Positions 47,901 to 61,400 of a DNA stretch of 64,000 bases are shown here, in pieces (position 1 is the first letter of the stretch; every line of letters starts with the position of its first letter). Under the pieces are notes generated by a model. The model was not told the DNA's origin. It made no database searches and saw nothing but the letters and a program-made list of their open reading frames with translations. Source of the stretch: Strongylocentrotus droebachiensis (lineage: Eukaryota; Echinodermata; Echinoidea; Camarodonta; Strongylocentrotidae). The stretch lies in the NCBI GenBank assembly GCA_035222895.1, contig JAVYIG010002207.1:62001-126000 (forward strand), written 5' to 3'. Made by a program: the position numbers and the translations under genes.

Positions 47901-50900
47901 CGGGTAGACATGAAATAGTCAAAATAAAGGTTTCAGCAAATTTGCAACAAAATAACAAAAAGCTGTCAATCTTTGTATCTGCCCTCAACCTAAATTATGG
48001 AGAAAACAATAATCAGGTGGGGTTGTAAGGGACACTGATGAATCTATCAAAACAAAAGGGCAACAAAGACACATAAACTAATGGGATATGAAGAAAGAAT
48101 AGTATACCACGAAGTGTAGCAACCACTGACACAGTCACATATTTTCACAATAAACATTGACAATATAACAATGGACAGTTACCCAGAATGCATTGCTGTG
48201 TACACCCTCTCACGCAGTCCCAGTGTGCGCGATTCGATTATGGCTTTAGGGGGCTTGCATCAGAAACACACAAGATAAGACTTGGCAGATATTTGTCTCC
48301 ATCTCACTCTTACAGTGAAGTGAGTTTAAACAAGCAACTTGATTCTACATTCTACTTTCTTTCTTCTTTGTATGTTTTAAATATTTTGTCATGAGCCATT
48401 TGAATTGCTCCCTATCAAATTCATCCGACCAGCCAGTTGGTGGTTAAATTGGAGAGAGTTTGTATTAAACACACCATGATCCAACATTTACATTCAATAA
48501 AGATTCAAATCATCACAAAGTATGCTCAGAGAACTTGACGTTCCAATCATTTCTGTTCAAAGTACATATATACACAGGATAATTTTTTTCACAGGAATCA
48601 ACTGCATGTGGTTATGTTAACCACTGCAGTCTTCTTTCAATTTTTAAGCAGATATCGCTTAAATAACCCCCAAAATTTAGAACAACCAACAAATTGTACT
48701 AGTTGAGGGATTATTGAGGGAGGAATCACAGCTTCCATGGGTACACATTGCCTTTAAAAAGAAAGAAATCAGACAAAGAAGTGCTTGTAACTATTCAAAC
48801 TGAAACCAAAATGTCTTTTAGATCTTATAAACCCTACAGCTTCCAAATCAACCACAACATTGAAAAGTATTGTACACAAACAACATAATAGATCCAAGAC
48901 ATTTTCTTCTTCATAGTATACATATTTAAAAAAACAAAAAAACAGAGACACAACCAGAAATTAAGACAATAGTTGTGCTACATCAGCAATAGGAAAGAGT
49001 TCATCAACTTAACATGATTTGCTTCTGATTTTTTTTTTCCTTTTTTTTTTTTTACAGTTCACATCAATTACATTACAATTTCAAGACAACATTTTTTATT
49101 TTCATTTGCTAAAAATATCGTAGCAAATATAGGTGCCTCGCAAAATATTCAAAAGTACATATTACAAAAAAAAGAAAACAGGTCTAAGAACTAAAGGTCT
49201 CAATATCGATTTAAAAAGATAAAACTGCCTGGCGAGGAAGTTACACTTTCCTCCAGCTATACTTCTTCCACAATGGCCTAAAAATAGTTTGCACGCTAGA
49301 TATTGTCCACAGAAAGGAACCTTCATCAACTCTGGACAAAGAAGATTTTTGTTGTTGTTTTTGTGACTAACTTACATATATAAACCTTCTGTATAAATAA
49401 CTTGATTTTTTGTTGTTGTGAGAATATCAAAAGAGAGAGAGAGAGAGATAGAGGGTAAGATAGAAGCAGTAAGAAGTGGCTACTAGACATAAGCTCGCTT
49501 GGGTGCAGATATACAGTCATATTTTGAACAATTCTTCATTCTTTTATAACTCTTTTTGTATACTACCACTATTATTATTATTATTATTATTCAACAAGCT
49601 ACAGACATAGGTGATAGAACTGTGCGCTCTCATTTACAGTTTCAAACATGAAATCTTCAAAAGTGCAAATTGGTAGTATACAAAGCAAAAAGAGAGAATA
49701 AGACTTCCACAAATGGTTAAATACCTACGTTGTTTCTCTATAATTCTTCAATTCAAACCTTGTTAGTATAATTATGTAAACAAAAAAAGAAAATATGCAC
49801 ACAAAGTTAGTGATTACATCTCTATAAAAACATACAATTTTCCTCTTTTTTGTAGTTTCTTTTTCATACAAGTAAGCAATTATTCATCATACCTTTAGGT
49901 GATAAATACACAATATCTTTCATCATTACAAATATGTGATCTCTAACGACCACATTCTAATTAATAACGTACACTCATCTCCAATCCATTTTTGTTACAT
50001 TGTATGCCATTTCATTGTACAAAGCCATGCACCATTGAAAACAATCTTCTTCATCCCTCAACTATACTTCTACATCGAGGCATTGATGAAAAGGATTATA
50101 TTTATATATATATATATTGTGCACAGCACGATTTGCAATCGTCATCATTTAAAGCAAATAAATTCATGACTTGACTACCGGCGTCTTCCTGTGAACATAT
50201 CTACATTCACACTTCATTTTTTCTCCGTATAGTAGCACACTCACAATATTTTTTCTTTTTGAATTTACACATATAGAGGTTATTCATTTTCCCCCTCATA
50301 TTACACACACTAAGCATCTCTAGCACAAGACTAAAAAAATACCCCCAAAATGATATTCTTTTGTAATAACTTCATTTTACATACTTAGATATTCACACAA
50401 AAAAGATGTCAGTGTTTGACTCCATTTTTCAGATTTGATAGAAAACAAGAAAAATGCCAAAACTTATAATAAATACAATTCATACTACGGAATATATATT
50501 TTGATTGAAACTGCAAGCTAACTCTCTCTACTATGTCAAAAGTAATAAAACATTAATACCAAGTTTTCATAAAATTTGCTGTTCTCTGAAGTGTGACGCA
50601 GTAGCAGTAGTTATCATGGCTGAAGCACACACCTACTAACATTCCCTAGTATCAAGAATATATTGAAAACTCTCTCAATTTCATCAAGGGATGTGAACAA
50701 AATTATCCAGCTATAACATGTTTTGAACATGAATGTTTGCCTATTGCGTTGATGATCACAACTCTGTGTAGTGTATACAATCTATACTATCTAATTTCAC
50801 TGCTAAGATCAAAATTACAGCTACAGTCGCTTTATCCACAAAATGGGATTATCAAATTAATAGTTCTTTCCAGTCCTGGAGAAGAAAAAAAAATCCATCC

Positions 50901-52232
50901 TTACATTTTCTAAACAACCTCTTATCAGAAAATGCAAACCTCTCTCTGTATCATGAGTAGAAACATTGTTAATCCATTAAAACACACAACAATGAAACTA
51001 ATACTGCTCTAAATAATTTTGTTTTCTTTATACAAAGGCAACTATAGTTCTCATTATAGGCTTAGCAAACACGGTTTTCTTTATCGTTGTCCAAATATAT
51101 AAGCGCCTTAGGTCCCTTACGTATTTAAACAAAAAGTACTTCTTTTTTTTAATTTCGAAAATTGTTTTTTAATCTAATTTTATCATTTTTTTTCTCATAA
51201 TGAGCACAGATTTGGACAGGTCCTGGTGAGTTTGCTTTATGGATCTGGCTACTTCAAACCATAAAACAAGGTGAATGAAATATAACCAAACTGGACCTCT
51301 TACAACAGGACCTCCAATTAAAATGTTATTCAAGGTATTAAAGTATCGTTGGCATCGGCTGTTTCCATCATCACCTTAAATTTGCAGGAACGAAAAGGTT
51401 TCAAACAATTCATTTTCGGCTTTGCAAATGTCACATCAGCAAAAACAAAATGAGTCAAGATGATATGTCAGGCAAGTCAGTTTGCCTGAATCTGCTCAAA
51501 ACTTGCAAGGAAAGTATAAAATTCAAGGATTTCACATTTTTTTTCTTGTAATCTAGATTAAGTCAGCTTAGGATTAACAATGGGATTAGGATTAGTCACA
51601 TGATCTGAAAAGCAATTTTATTTAAGTGATTTTGAAAACATAGGCAATGGATGGTTATAAATGTTATTGATATTGAAGTGGTTAAGAAAGATTAGTTATG
51701 TTGCTGAACCAGAACAAATGACATTTAGTATGACATAATTTTAAATATTTTATAAAGCAGCAGTTAGATCGATTCAAACCAGAATTATCTTTAGGCCACA
51801 CAGTATTGATTAAGAAAGTAGTAGCATGATAAACTTGTCTGATTATATGTACAATTTCTCATGATTGAAATATAAATTAGGGATATTTCTCCCAAAGTAA
51901 ATATGTAAGCAATCTTTGGGAGGCTTGGGGAGACTGATCAGTATTGAAATGTCATGATCAGCAGGTTAATGCCAACATCTTTCTTGATATTATCAATGAA
52001 TCTTTAACCAAATTTTTTTTTTACATTGATGAGCCAGGTTTAGAGGGCTCTTTTTTTGTTTGTTGCTGGTGTCATGGTAAATTGATTGTCTATGGGAATC
52101 AGCTGGCTTATGTATTAAAGCCTATGGGTGTTAGAGATCTCAGGCGTTAATGGGTTAACGTAGCAAGTGGTATGTATATGATGATGGTGGAGGTTACAGG
52201 GGATGGTTAAGGGGGTGGGGGTTAGGGGTTGG
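44961..52232. other. Region downstream of the GRK stop codon, few repeats
   Basis: Follows the GRK stop in its direction of transcription. AT-rich, with isolated homopolymers (C run at 45977), a GA tract (49430-49450) and one short inverted-repeat element (46765-46890). An AATAAA on the minus strand at 51622-51617 is one possible poly(A) signal; many others exist. Could contain a long 3' UTR. Confidence 0.5.
46765..46890. repeat. Short inverted-repeat element, copy 2
   Basis: gccacactgcaaagacc at the left and ggagtcggtctgatgggttt at the right resemble the arms at 13590-13700. Confidence 0.5.
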
Positions 52233-52400
52233 TTAGTGGGGGCCATTGCTGTTACGCTGGCCGAGAGGGGGATGATGGCGCATGATATCAGTAGACGAAC
52301 CTTGGGTCGCAAACATCTTGGGTCCTTTCCTCAGCATGCGCTGCGCCTCATCAAACGTGCTGCGGATATCTTTGAACCACTGCACATACTCTGGCTCAGA
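52233..52400 (-). CDS. GRK2/3-like: GRK terminal exon (PH end, Gbeta-gamma-binding tail)
   Basis: Acceptor ccctacag; stop TAA. Encodes [20 protein letters not shown] and [10 protein letters not shown] onward to SNGPH. The first part is the PH C-terminal helix, which in GRK2 contacts Gbeta-gamma (family knowledge). Confidence 0.94.
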   Translation of the reverse strand, partial: SEPEYVQWFKDIRSTFDEAQRMLRKGPKMFATQGSSTDIMRHHPPLGQRNSNGPH

Positions 52401-55400
52401 CTGTAGGGAGGTACAAAGAGAGAAAGAGGAAAAATAGGGAGTTAAGAAAAAAATACTAAATCCATCTTATTATATGTGTATCTTTTCAACATGAATACGC
52501 TTACATTTCATAAATTACATCAACATCAATGAACTCAAAACACACTTTCATCTCCTTAAACTACCCTGTTTGAAGGTTATTTCTGCTAGCAAACATTCAA
52601 ACACAAATATTCTCATGCTTGACCATCAGAGGGTTACTGTTTCATTCCTTTCTGCCCAATAATTTGAATGTTAAACTATATGCTTGTCATCAAATAAAAA
52701 TACATGATTCTGTTTGAAATGGACACAGGTATCTAATTTAGCTTGATCCCAAGGGATGTATTCTAAAAATAATTTTAAACGCATTTAAAGTGCATATCTA
52801 ACAAATGAAAGTTTATTGATGATATTCCTTCATGATTGGCACTGAAGGGGCTAGATAAGTGTAGGAAAGATTGGATCTGGAAGAAACCATGGTAGAGGTA
52901 GTTAAGAGAAGTTAGGCCTGAAAAAAAGATGTTGTATTGCTCTTTAGGTGCCAAAACATGGGTCGGTCGGTCAGAAATCTTTTCTTTCTTTTTTTACTCC
53001 CTCTTTGGGCTGATATTTCTCAGTTTTTAATGCTTTAATGCTTTTTAAAAAGACGACAGTAGATTTCAAGATTTTTGGGTGGGTCGCAAATGGCAATACA
53101 ACATTTTTTTTTTTAAGGCCTTAGGTCATGTGTTGAGAAGGGATGAAAGATGAACCAGTGAAAAGAGCGTGGGATCTGGAAGTGGGTGGTATTTATAAGA
53201 GGGAAAGGAAGATCAAAGATTTCATGGAAAGATGGGCTATAGAAAGAATGCAGTTAGGTTGGTCTAAATGAAGAGGATGCTTGAGACAAGAAGAAGTGGA
53301 GGGAGGGAGTGTCATCATGGCATGAAAATCAGTTACCCCTTGTAAGAGGGAAAATGCTGACTTTAATAAATGATGAGGCCTAAAAAAAAAAGATATTGCA
53401 TTGCTCTTTAGGTGCCAAAATATGGGTCGGTTGGTAGGAAATCCTCTTTTCTTTTCTTTTTTTGAACATTTTAAACTTTTTTTTCTCCCTCTTTGGGCTG
53501 ATATTTTTTCAGTTTTGAATATTTTTTTTCTCTGAAAAACAGTAAAAAAAAAAAAAGCAGACCGTAGATTTCAAGATTGTAGGGTCAGTCGCAAAGGGCA
53601 ATACAACATCTTTTTTGTTAAGGCCTGAGGGGTTTCCAATGACTTACCTCTGCTCGTAGAATGCATGGTTTACCAGCTTTCATCTTCAATGTGATACTCT
53701 TGTTGCCCTTGATCGTTGATTCCTCTACAGTCAGCACATCTTCCAAGGCTATCACATTTTGCTGAAGAACATTAACAAAAATTGATATATATCATTAATG
53801 AGTGATCTTCAGCATTTCCATTCATTAAAAGGATCCTTTAAAAAAAATCCTTGATTTAGCTCATGCTGCAATGATAATTATAAACCTTTAGGTCAGTCAG
53901 GAACCCCATGACTTTTACAAGCTAATCGCCTGTCTGATTATCAAGATATTTATGATTGGAAATCAAAATCAAATTTTGCGTTTGCCAAACGGTTTTCATA
54001 ACACTACAGTGGTGGGGAAAATGAGTATGGTAAAACTGGTCACTCAAAGGTTTTAACTTTTTGAGGCACTTCTTGATCATTGTGAAGCGCGATTTTTTTA
54101 GGATTTCCAATATTAAACCATATCACGGACACTGATAGCATGTAGAGCCGTGCATCTCAGACTTAACATTGTTAAACGATCCCTTTAATAATTTTCCCAC
54201 AATGTGGGATTGGATGATGTATTTTCTCTAAAGACCTATTAGACTAGTCATGTCTCCGGCACCAAACAATAAGAAGGTACAGTCTCAGATCTTCTACCAG
54301 GTTCTTGTCCGATGCTTCCTGTAGTCTGCCTGATGGTCGTGAGACATGTCACTAATTTCTTACTTGCGTCTTGAGATAATTCCCTTTTAATAAGTGCACA
54401 AATAACTTGAACCTTCACACCAGTTTTGTGGTACAGAATTTAATTTGGGATATCTAGAAACATGGCCTACTAAAGATTAGAGAGTGTTCGGTTCGGTTAA
54501 GGAGGTGTAGGAGAAATTTTTATTTTGAGAAATATTCCTCACGGAGCACATCCAAATTTTGAGGTTGCTGGATAGTAAGCACATTGCACAAGACCTGTCA
54601 GTTGTAAACCTGTGCACCATTTCACTCAACCGCCACAAGTACAAGTTTGCCGGCAAACCTTCGAAACATGTGCATTAAAATTAACATGCTTATCTATGGG
54701 ATGTCCGCAAATGATGCCCAGCGAGACAGACGATCGCTATCAGGGGGTAAATGGTAAGATCACCCCCCCCCCCCCCCCCCCCCCGCATAGAAACTTTCAC
54801 TATAATCTTGTTTGAAAACCCGTCTGTACCAGTTTGGCCAGAGGGGATTCGACCTCCCTGCAAGGTCACTGAAAGGTGGTTATCTCATCAAATCAGCTCT
54901 CAATTAACATAAGAAAAGGGGCATCATGGGGGATCAACGGGTACCACTTTGGCATTGTTTGCTGTATAGAGGGCGCAAGTAGCTATAAGTAGTGCAGTGG
55001 GGCTTTAAGAGACGTTGTATGTTTTTTACCTGACTTGGTCCCCTGTCACCGTCACCAGACCATTCCAACCTGTTAGGGAACAGATAGAAGTAACGCTTCT
55101 GCCATGTGTTGAGGAATGGGCCACCCAGTCTGTGAAGGATGCCATGCATTATACAGTCCTTGCCCATAGCATAGACTGTAAGATAAATAAATACACATAA
55201 AACACATTTAAAAATCAAGAGGATACAGGGGTGATAGTGAGCACTAAAAAAAAAAAAAAAATCTTTCCCTCAACCTCGCCCCCCCCCCCCCCCCCTTGAG
55301 TAAAACAAAAAAAAAGAAGAGGATTCGGGGGGGGGGGAATTGCATCTAACAACATTCCCCCCTTTTGAGTAAGAAAATTGGGGAAAAATAGGGAAGAATA

Positions 55401-58400
55401 AAGAAAATGAGGGAAAAATCAGGAAAATCAGGATAAAAATCTGGAAGAAAAAAAGGAAAAAAATTGGGGGAAAAAAACAACAACAAATAAACAAACAGAA
55501 AACCAATTTAAATCTGGTTTTAATCAGGCCTGAGGATATGAGACACAACACTCAAGGTAAATATAAATAGTGATCTCTTTCATATTTAGATGGTCATTAT
55601 AATAAGGTTCTCTTGAAATCATGTTTGAATGAAAGCACTGATTGGAGGGGGAAGGTTGTCTGGAAGGTTATTTTTATATACAGGTGGGCACTAGAACGGG
55701 TTTCGCTGTACCAGCTCTCATCAAATAACATTTCTATACCAGGAGGAATCGTTCTATGACACATCCAAAAAGATTTCAAACTGTAATCACCTGCAAAAAA
55801 AGCAGCTGAATTCAGCTTGCAGGTCCAAAGCTGAGAAGGTACAAGAACCAATGGCATCAAAAACTGTCATAGATAACTACCTTTTGCATGCACAGTCAAA
55901 CCTGCTTTAGTGACCATCTGTCTACAAAGACCACCTGTCTACAACAAGCACATTTTTTTGTTTCCCTTGAAAATGATTTCTCATTGAAACACGTACAAAA
56001 GGAACCTGCCTACAAAGACCACCTGTCTACAACAAGCCCTTTTTTGTGTTTCCCTTGGGCGGTCGCTATCATAGAACTACTTCCTAGATCTTGAGCTTTT
56101 TAACCATCCTAATGACTTCATTCAGCAAGTCTTCATTCCATACTCGTCCTACTCACTTCCTTCGTCCATCTTCTTGGCCTTGCGTTTCATCTCCAGCTTG
56201 TCGTGCTCCTGGTTGACCGTCTCAAATATCGTCTCGGCAATCTCCTGCTGCCATCTCTCTGAGATGGTGACAGGGAAATTCTTATAGAGCTCCTGGTCTG
56301 ACTCTGATAGCTGGGAGAGAGAAAAGACAGGAGAAACGGTATGAGAAGGTAAAACAGAGATTAACAGAGATTAACACAGATTAAGACTATACCAAACAGT
56401 CCTTTTCAGGACTACAAACCCACAAGAAAGATTACAGAGAGTCTTTTTCAGGACTCCTCAATCCTCCCTCTCTCTCACATGGTGCACCCGCAAGCCTTCT
56501 GTATAAAACAGAGGTGTAGAGACAGTGATACTTTGGTAATGCTACGGTCACAAAGGTTCGTACGAACGATAATCTCCGTTTTTCCATTGTCTTCCCAAAT
56601 TTCCATTGTCTGAAAATCGTTCATACGGCATTCGTAGCAGTTCGTAATGACATTTGTGACCGAGGCTTAAGTTAGGTGTGTAGAAATGATAAATAATATG
56701 GAGAATAATTACAAGAGTAAACAAAAAATACCAGGTGAAAAAAATGATAATACTAACCTGAGGATGATGCTGATGATAATACTGACAATTTGCCTGTTTG
56801 CAGCCAGAAGGGCATAAACTCATATACTTTAACACAGAGTTAACGCCCCTTCTGGCTCTGAACACTGGTTGCTTACTAACAAGCATTTATGCTTTCTTAG
56901 CAGTCAGGTAAAATAATCACCACCAGTTGCATTCATGTAACACTCACATTACATTTACCATTGCAAAAAATGCAGGATTTAATTATTTCATTAATTTATC
57001 TCCAGGTTAAAGATAAACTTTAGTACTGGTAATGCGATTGCATTGTGAAAGAAAAGGTGTGGAATGGATCAGAAACAGTTGATCATGTAGCATGTAAGTA
57101 TTGGTGTGCACTGCAAGGTTCTGGAGTCATCAAAATCATAATAAATTGGACCGAGTCTTGGTAAAGTAACAAGCACATACACAGAAAGCTATGTATGGGA
57201 CAACACGCATGGTGTCGGGGTTGGTACTACCTTGATTCCTTGTCTTTCTATGCTCATTACTCAGCCAGTATACATTTTCTTCCGAAATTGTTCGGCACAT
57301 GTCATTTATTTGTAATCTTGAACATTCAGTGTAAGTTTCGTTTGATTCTGTGAGAAATAATTATCTTTTTTTTACCAGTACTCAACCTTCTCTTTAAGGA
57401 GTCTTTAGGAGGCTGATGGTTCTCATACACAGATTACAGTTTTATCTCATATTTCCAAATGACAAACTTATTTTTATTTTTGAATTAATGGAGACGAATT
57501 GTCTCTTTGGAGCAAGAAGGGCCTTATCTCATTTCGTTTAACACAAAGTAAATGCCCTTTCGGCTCTAAATAGACGAAACTCTTAAATTTAGGTTTTAAG
57601 GTCCAGAAAACTGAGCGAAGGAAAGGTTCCTACCTTGATCCCCTTAACGTCGTCCTCATCAAAGGATCCGATATCGAAGGCATCCGCAGCATTGACCTCA
57701 CCTCTGGGGGGTATGAGGGGAGGTTGTACCTACAAGGACACAGTGAATACAGACAAAAAGATATATTAAAATAGTAATAATAATAAATAATGGTTCTTGT
57801 ATAGCGCTCATGCATGTCAGACTTGACACACCTGGTGCTCCACGATTATTACCCCTGCTTTAGCACGGCTGCCATTACAGCACTCTTGCATTTCAAGGAA
57901 TTAATTCCTGCCAGGTAACCATTTACCTCACCTGGATGGAGAGTGGCAAATGTAGATACGTGTTTCGCCAAAGGATATTAGAGCCGGGGGCGGGACTCGA
58001 ACCGCGAACCATATGATCCACAGTCCGGTGATGTAACCACTAGACCACAACACCTGTACAGAACGACATGCTCTGAGGGGGTATCACAGGCATGTTTGTC
58101 TATTGACAGAAAGATGCCATGAATAATCTAACCCTCCAGCCTTTCCTACACTTAAACTTTGGAGCATTGCTCAGGCAATCACCATCTGTTTCTTCATTCA
58201 AAAAGGGACTTAAAGGCCATCTGTACTAGTTTGGCTAGGAGGGAATAGACCGCCCAGGGAGGTCATTGACAGGTGGCTATCTCATCAACTCAGCTCTCAA
58301 TTAACATAAGAAAAAGGGGATCATGGGGGACCAATGGTCACTGATTAGGCATTAGAGGGAGCAAGTAGATACAAGTAGTACAGTGGGGCTTTAAAACATT

Positions 58401-61400
58401 TCTTTTTTGTAATCCAGATATTAAGGATTCTGTAAGTTTTCATTTTCATTTTATATAGGATTATTCTTGTTGTAAGCGCTTTGGGCCGCTCTGGGAAAAG
58501 CGATATTCAAAGATGAAAAATAAATGTCATATCTAACCTTTTGATAGTAGACTTGGTTCCAGTCTGTAGTCTTGAAGAAGGGGTGCTCTCTCACTTCTGT
58601 CGCCCTGTAATGGCATAACAAAATACAGTCAACCTTCTTTAGTGACCACTTGTCTACAAAGACCACATTTTTTGTTTCCCTTGAAATTGATTTTTCATTG
58701 AAACATGTACTATGGACACCTGCCTATAAAGACCACTTTTCTTGTCTCCCTTGGGTGGTCTTTATATACAGGTTTCACTGTATAAGTATTAAAGGCATGA
58801 ATAATTTTGAAGAAAAATATCGCTCATCATATCCATAGCTCAAAATATGCAAGTGATTTTTCATAAATTCAATGCTGCACTGAATATACAGTTTTAATGT
58901 CATCTTAGCATTAATTAGTCTAATGCTTAACTAAGTCTACAAATACAATATATATATGGATTAAAGGGGAACTGATCAATGGTGCAAAAATTATGCTAAA
59001 TTTGCTTGTGATATTTTTAATGTAAATTTGATTTTTCTTTATTCATTCTTGAGCAATGGCTGCCTTGTCTTTATTGAAAGAATATTCGTCTCCCAATTCC
59101 TACACCATCATCTTCCTTCAAACTGAACAATATAAAGAACAACATTAACATAACATTCAATATCTAAGCCTTGTTCTGATCAAAGAGGTTTTGCTGAAAT
59201 AGAATAATCCTAGGAAAGTTTAACCAGAGAAAATTCTTGGGTGATGTTGAAAAAAACAATTGATTCATCAAGGGAAAGTTTAAAGCAAAAAATAGGTAGC
59301 ACACTTTTAAAATTGTGTTGTTGATATCTCAGGCACGTTTCTAAGTTTTCTGGGGGTAGGTTATTTCCCACTCTGTGGGTGTAAGTCTTGTATCTCTCTT
59401 TTTTCTCTCTCTTACTTGCTTTTTTTTCATTTTCTTTTTTGCTTGTTTTGATAGAAGAATCTATTTCCTCTATAAATCCACCCTTGACAGGTCTGATAAC
59501 AATGTACTAAACAGTATTATATACCTCACTTAAGTAATCCAGCCCTCTGATTGGTCGAAATTGCATTCATAAACTTCAACTGTTCCTGTGAAATTCTCGG
59601 TAACCATGCATAAAACATTTCAATATTTTTAATAACCATGGTTATTAAAAAAATAAGTCAGTCTCCATGGTTACCCCATAGGTTTACATGTTAAAAAATG
59701 GTTTGAGCGATGAAGGATACCATACGTGTGCGAAAAATTAGTCGGTAATTTCATACAAGACAAGACAATTCCAAACAAGACAAAAATGGCTCAAGAATCT
59801 CTCCCAAGATTTCAACTTATCAAATGCAAGACTCGCTGACAGCAAGAACAACAAAAAGGGTACGTGAAATTATCCATAAACATGTTCGTTTAGTTGCTGA
59901 AAAAGCATAGACGTATAGACTGTAGACGAAATTAGATCTAGTTGTCAGGGTGTCTGATCGCGTACCCGATGTTGTGTGTTAAAATTATTCACATAGAGAT
60001 TGTACGCAATGCATTCCCTATGCAGTCTACGTGCATTCCGCGACCATGCAAAAAAGGTCAAGTTTTTTTTTCAATTCGAGATTCAAACCTTTATAATCTG
60101 TTGTGATCCTGAAGGTGATACTCAATAAGTGAGGTGTCATATGAAAGCGCAGGTCCTTCTCCATATTCCCCACAGGGCCGGCCCACCCCCAAAATTGTAA
60201 AAATATCTTGCTTAGACTAGAATCTAGATCTAGTCTACTTTCAAAGATACAAAAATAGATCTAGTTGTCAGGGTGTCTTGATCGCGCACCCGATGCATGT
60301 TGTGTGTTAAGGTCAAGTTTTTTTTTCAATTCGAGATTCAAACCTTTATAATCTGTTGTGATCCTGAAGGTGATACTCAATAAGTGAGGTGTCATATGAA
60401 AGCGCAGGTTCTTCTCCATATTCCCCACAGGGCCGGCCCACCCCCAAAATGTAAAAATATCTTGCTTAGACTAGAATCAAGATCTAGTAGTAGATCTACT
60501 CTCAAAGATACACTCATAAAACACAACCGTGCAGATAAACTAGAGAAAGGCCAAGGTGGTGTCATTAGTTGACTCTTTTGTTTTCGGCATATAAAAGTAT
60601 TAATGACTGCTTTAATATTCGAGAAATAGTTGTTTTTATACGCTCTCGGGAAGGTTACAATTGGGCTATTGCCCTCGGCACGCCTCGGTCAATAGCACAA
60701 TTCTAACCTTCCCTTGAGCGTATAAAAACAACTATTTCTCTCAAAGCAGTCATTAATACTATAATATTGCAAAATTATGAACTTAGACTTTAACATTATA
60801 AGACATAAATCATCATGATTGTTACAAATTTAACATTCTATCGACCACATACAAAACTAGGCTCGATACTAGATAGGGTCCAGGTGAAAATAACACTTCA
60901 AAATTTTCAATGAACTCAGAAATTTGTTACGACCCTAAACATTTGCAATGATCCCAAAATCTAAACAATTAGATTTAGTTTGTTATGATTTCACTGGAAA
61001 ATTGTAGCTGTTAAAGCACAATCCAACAACTAGAGGATTTACAATCAATTCAACTCTGGGCCCTGTTTCATGAAACTTTCTATCAATAGCAACTGTTACA
61101 GATCTACGACAAATCTGTTCAAGGATTTCAATGGCTTATAAAAGTTAACATATCTTGCTAGTGATAACGAAGTATTACAAAATAGGGTCCTGGGGGGTGT
61201 TTCACAAGGATCCTAAATTCAGGGATGCCAACCTTTCAGAGCACAAATCAGTAACCATAAGGCTCAAAATCAGTAATTTGGGGAATAAATCAGTAATTTC
61301 CTATGCGGCGCCATGAATCTTAAAAGAATGGCAAGCGGACGCATGCGCGCATGATTATCTGAAATTTGTTGTGATTTTACTCCCACAAAGTTGCTAAATA

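Noticed and set aside
55270..55551. Phe/Leu-rich minus-strand ORF
   Set aside because: Arises from G/A-rich low-complexity DNA and homopolymers in a GRK intron.
56548..56886. 112-aa minus-strand ORF
   Set aside because: Overlaps the inverted-repeat element at 56541-56672 and lies in a GRK intron; no domain seen.
57960..58056. A functional tRNA gene on the minus strand
   Set aside because: Boxes A and B are present, but a diverged SINE body continues directly and headless copies exist elsewhere, so it is SINE-derived.
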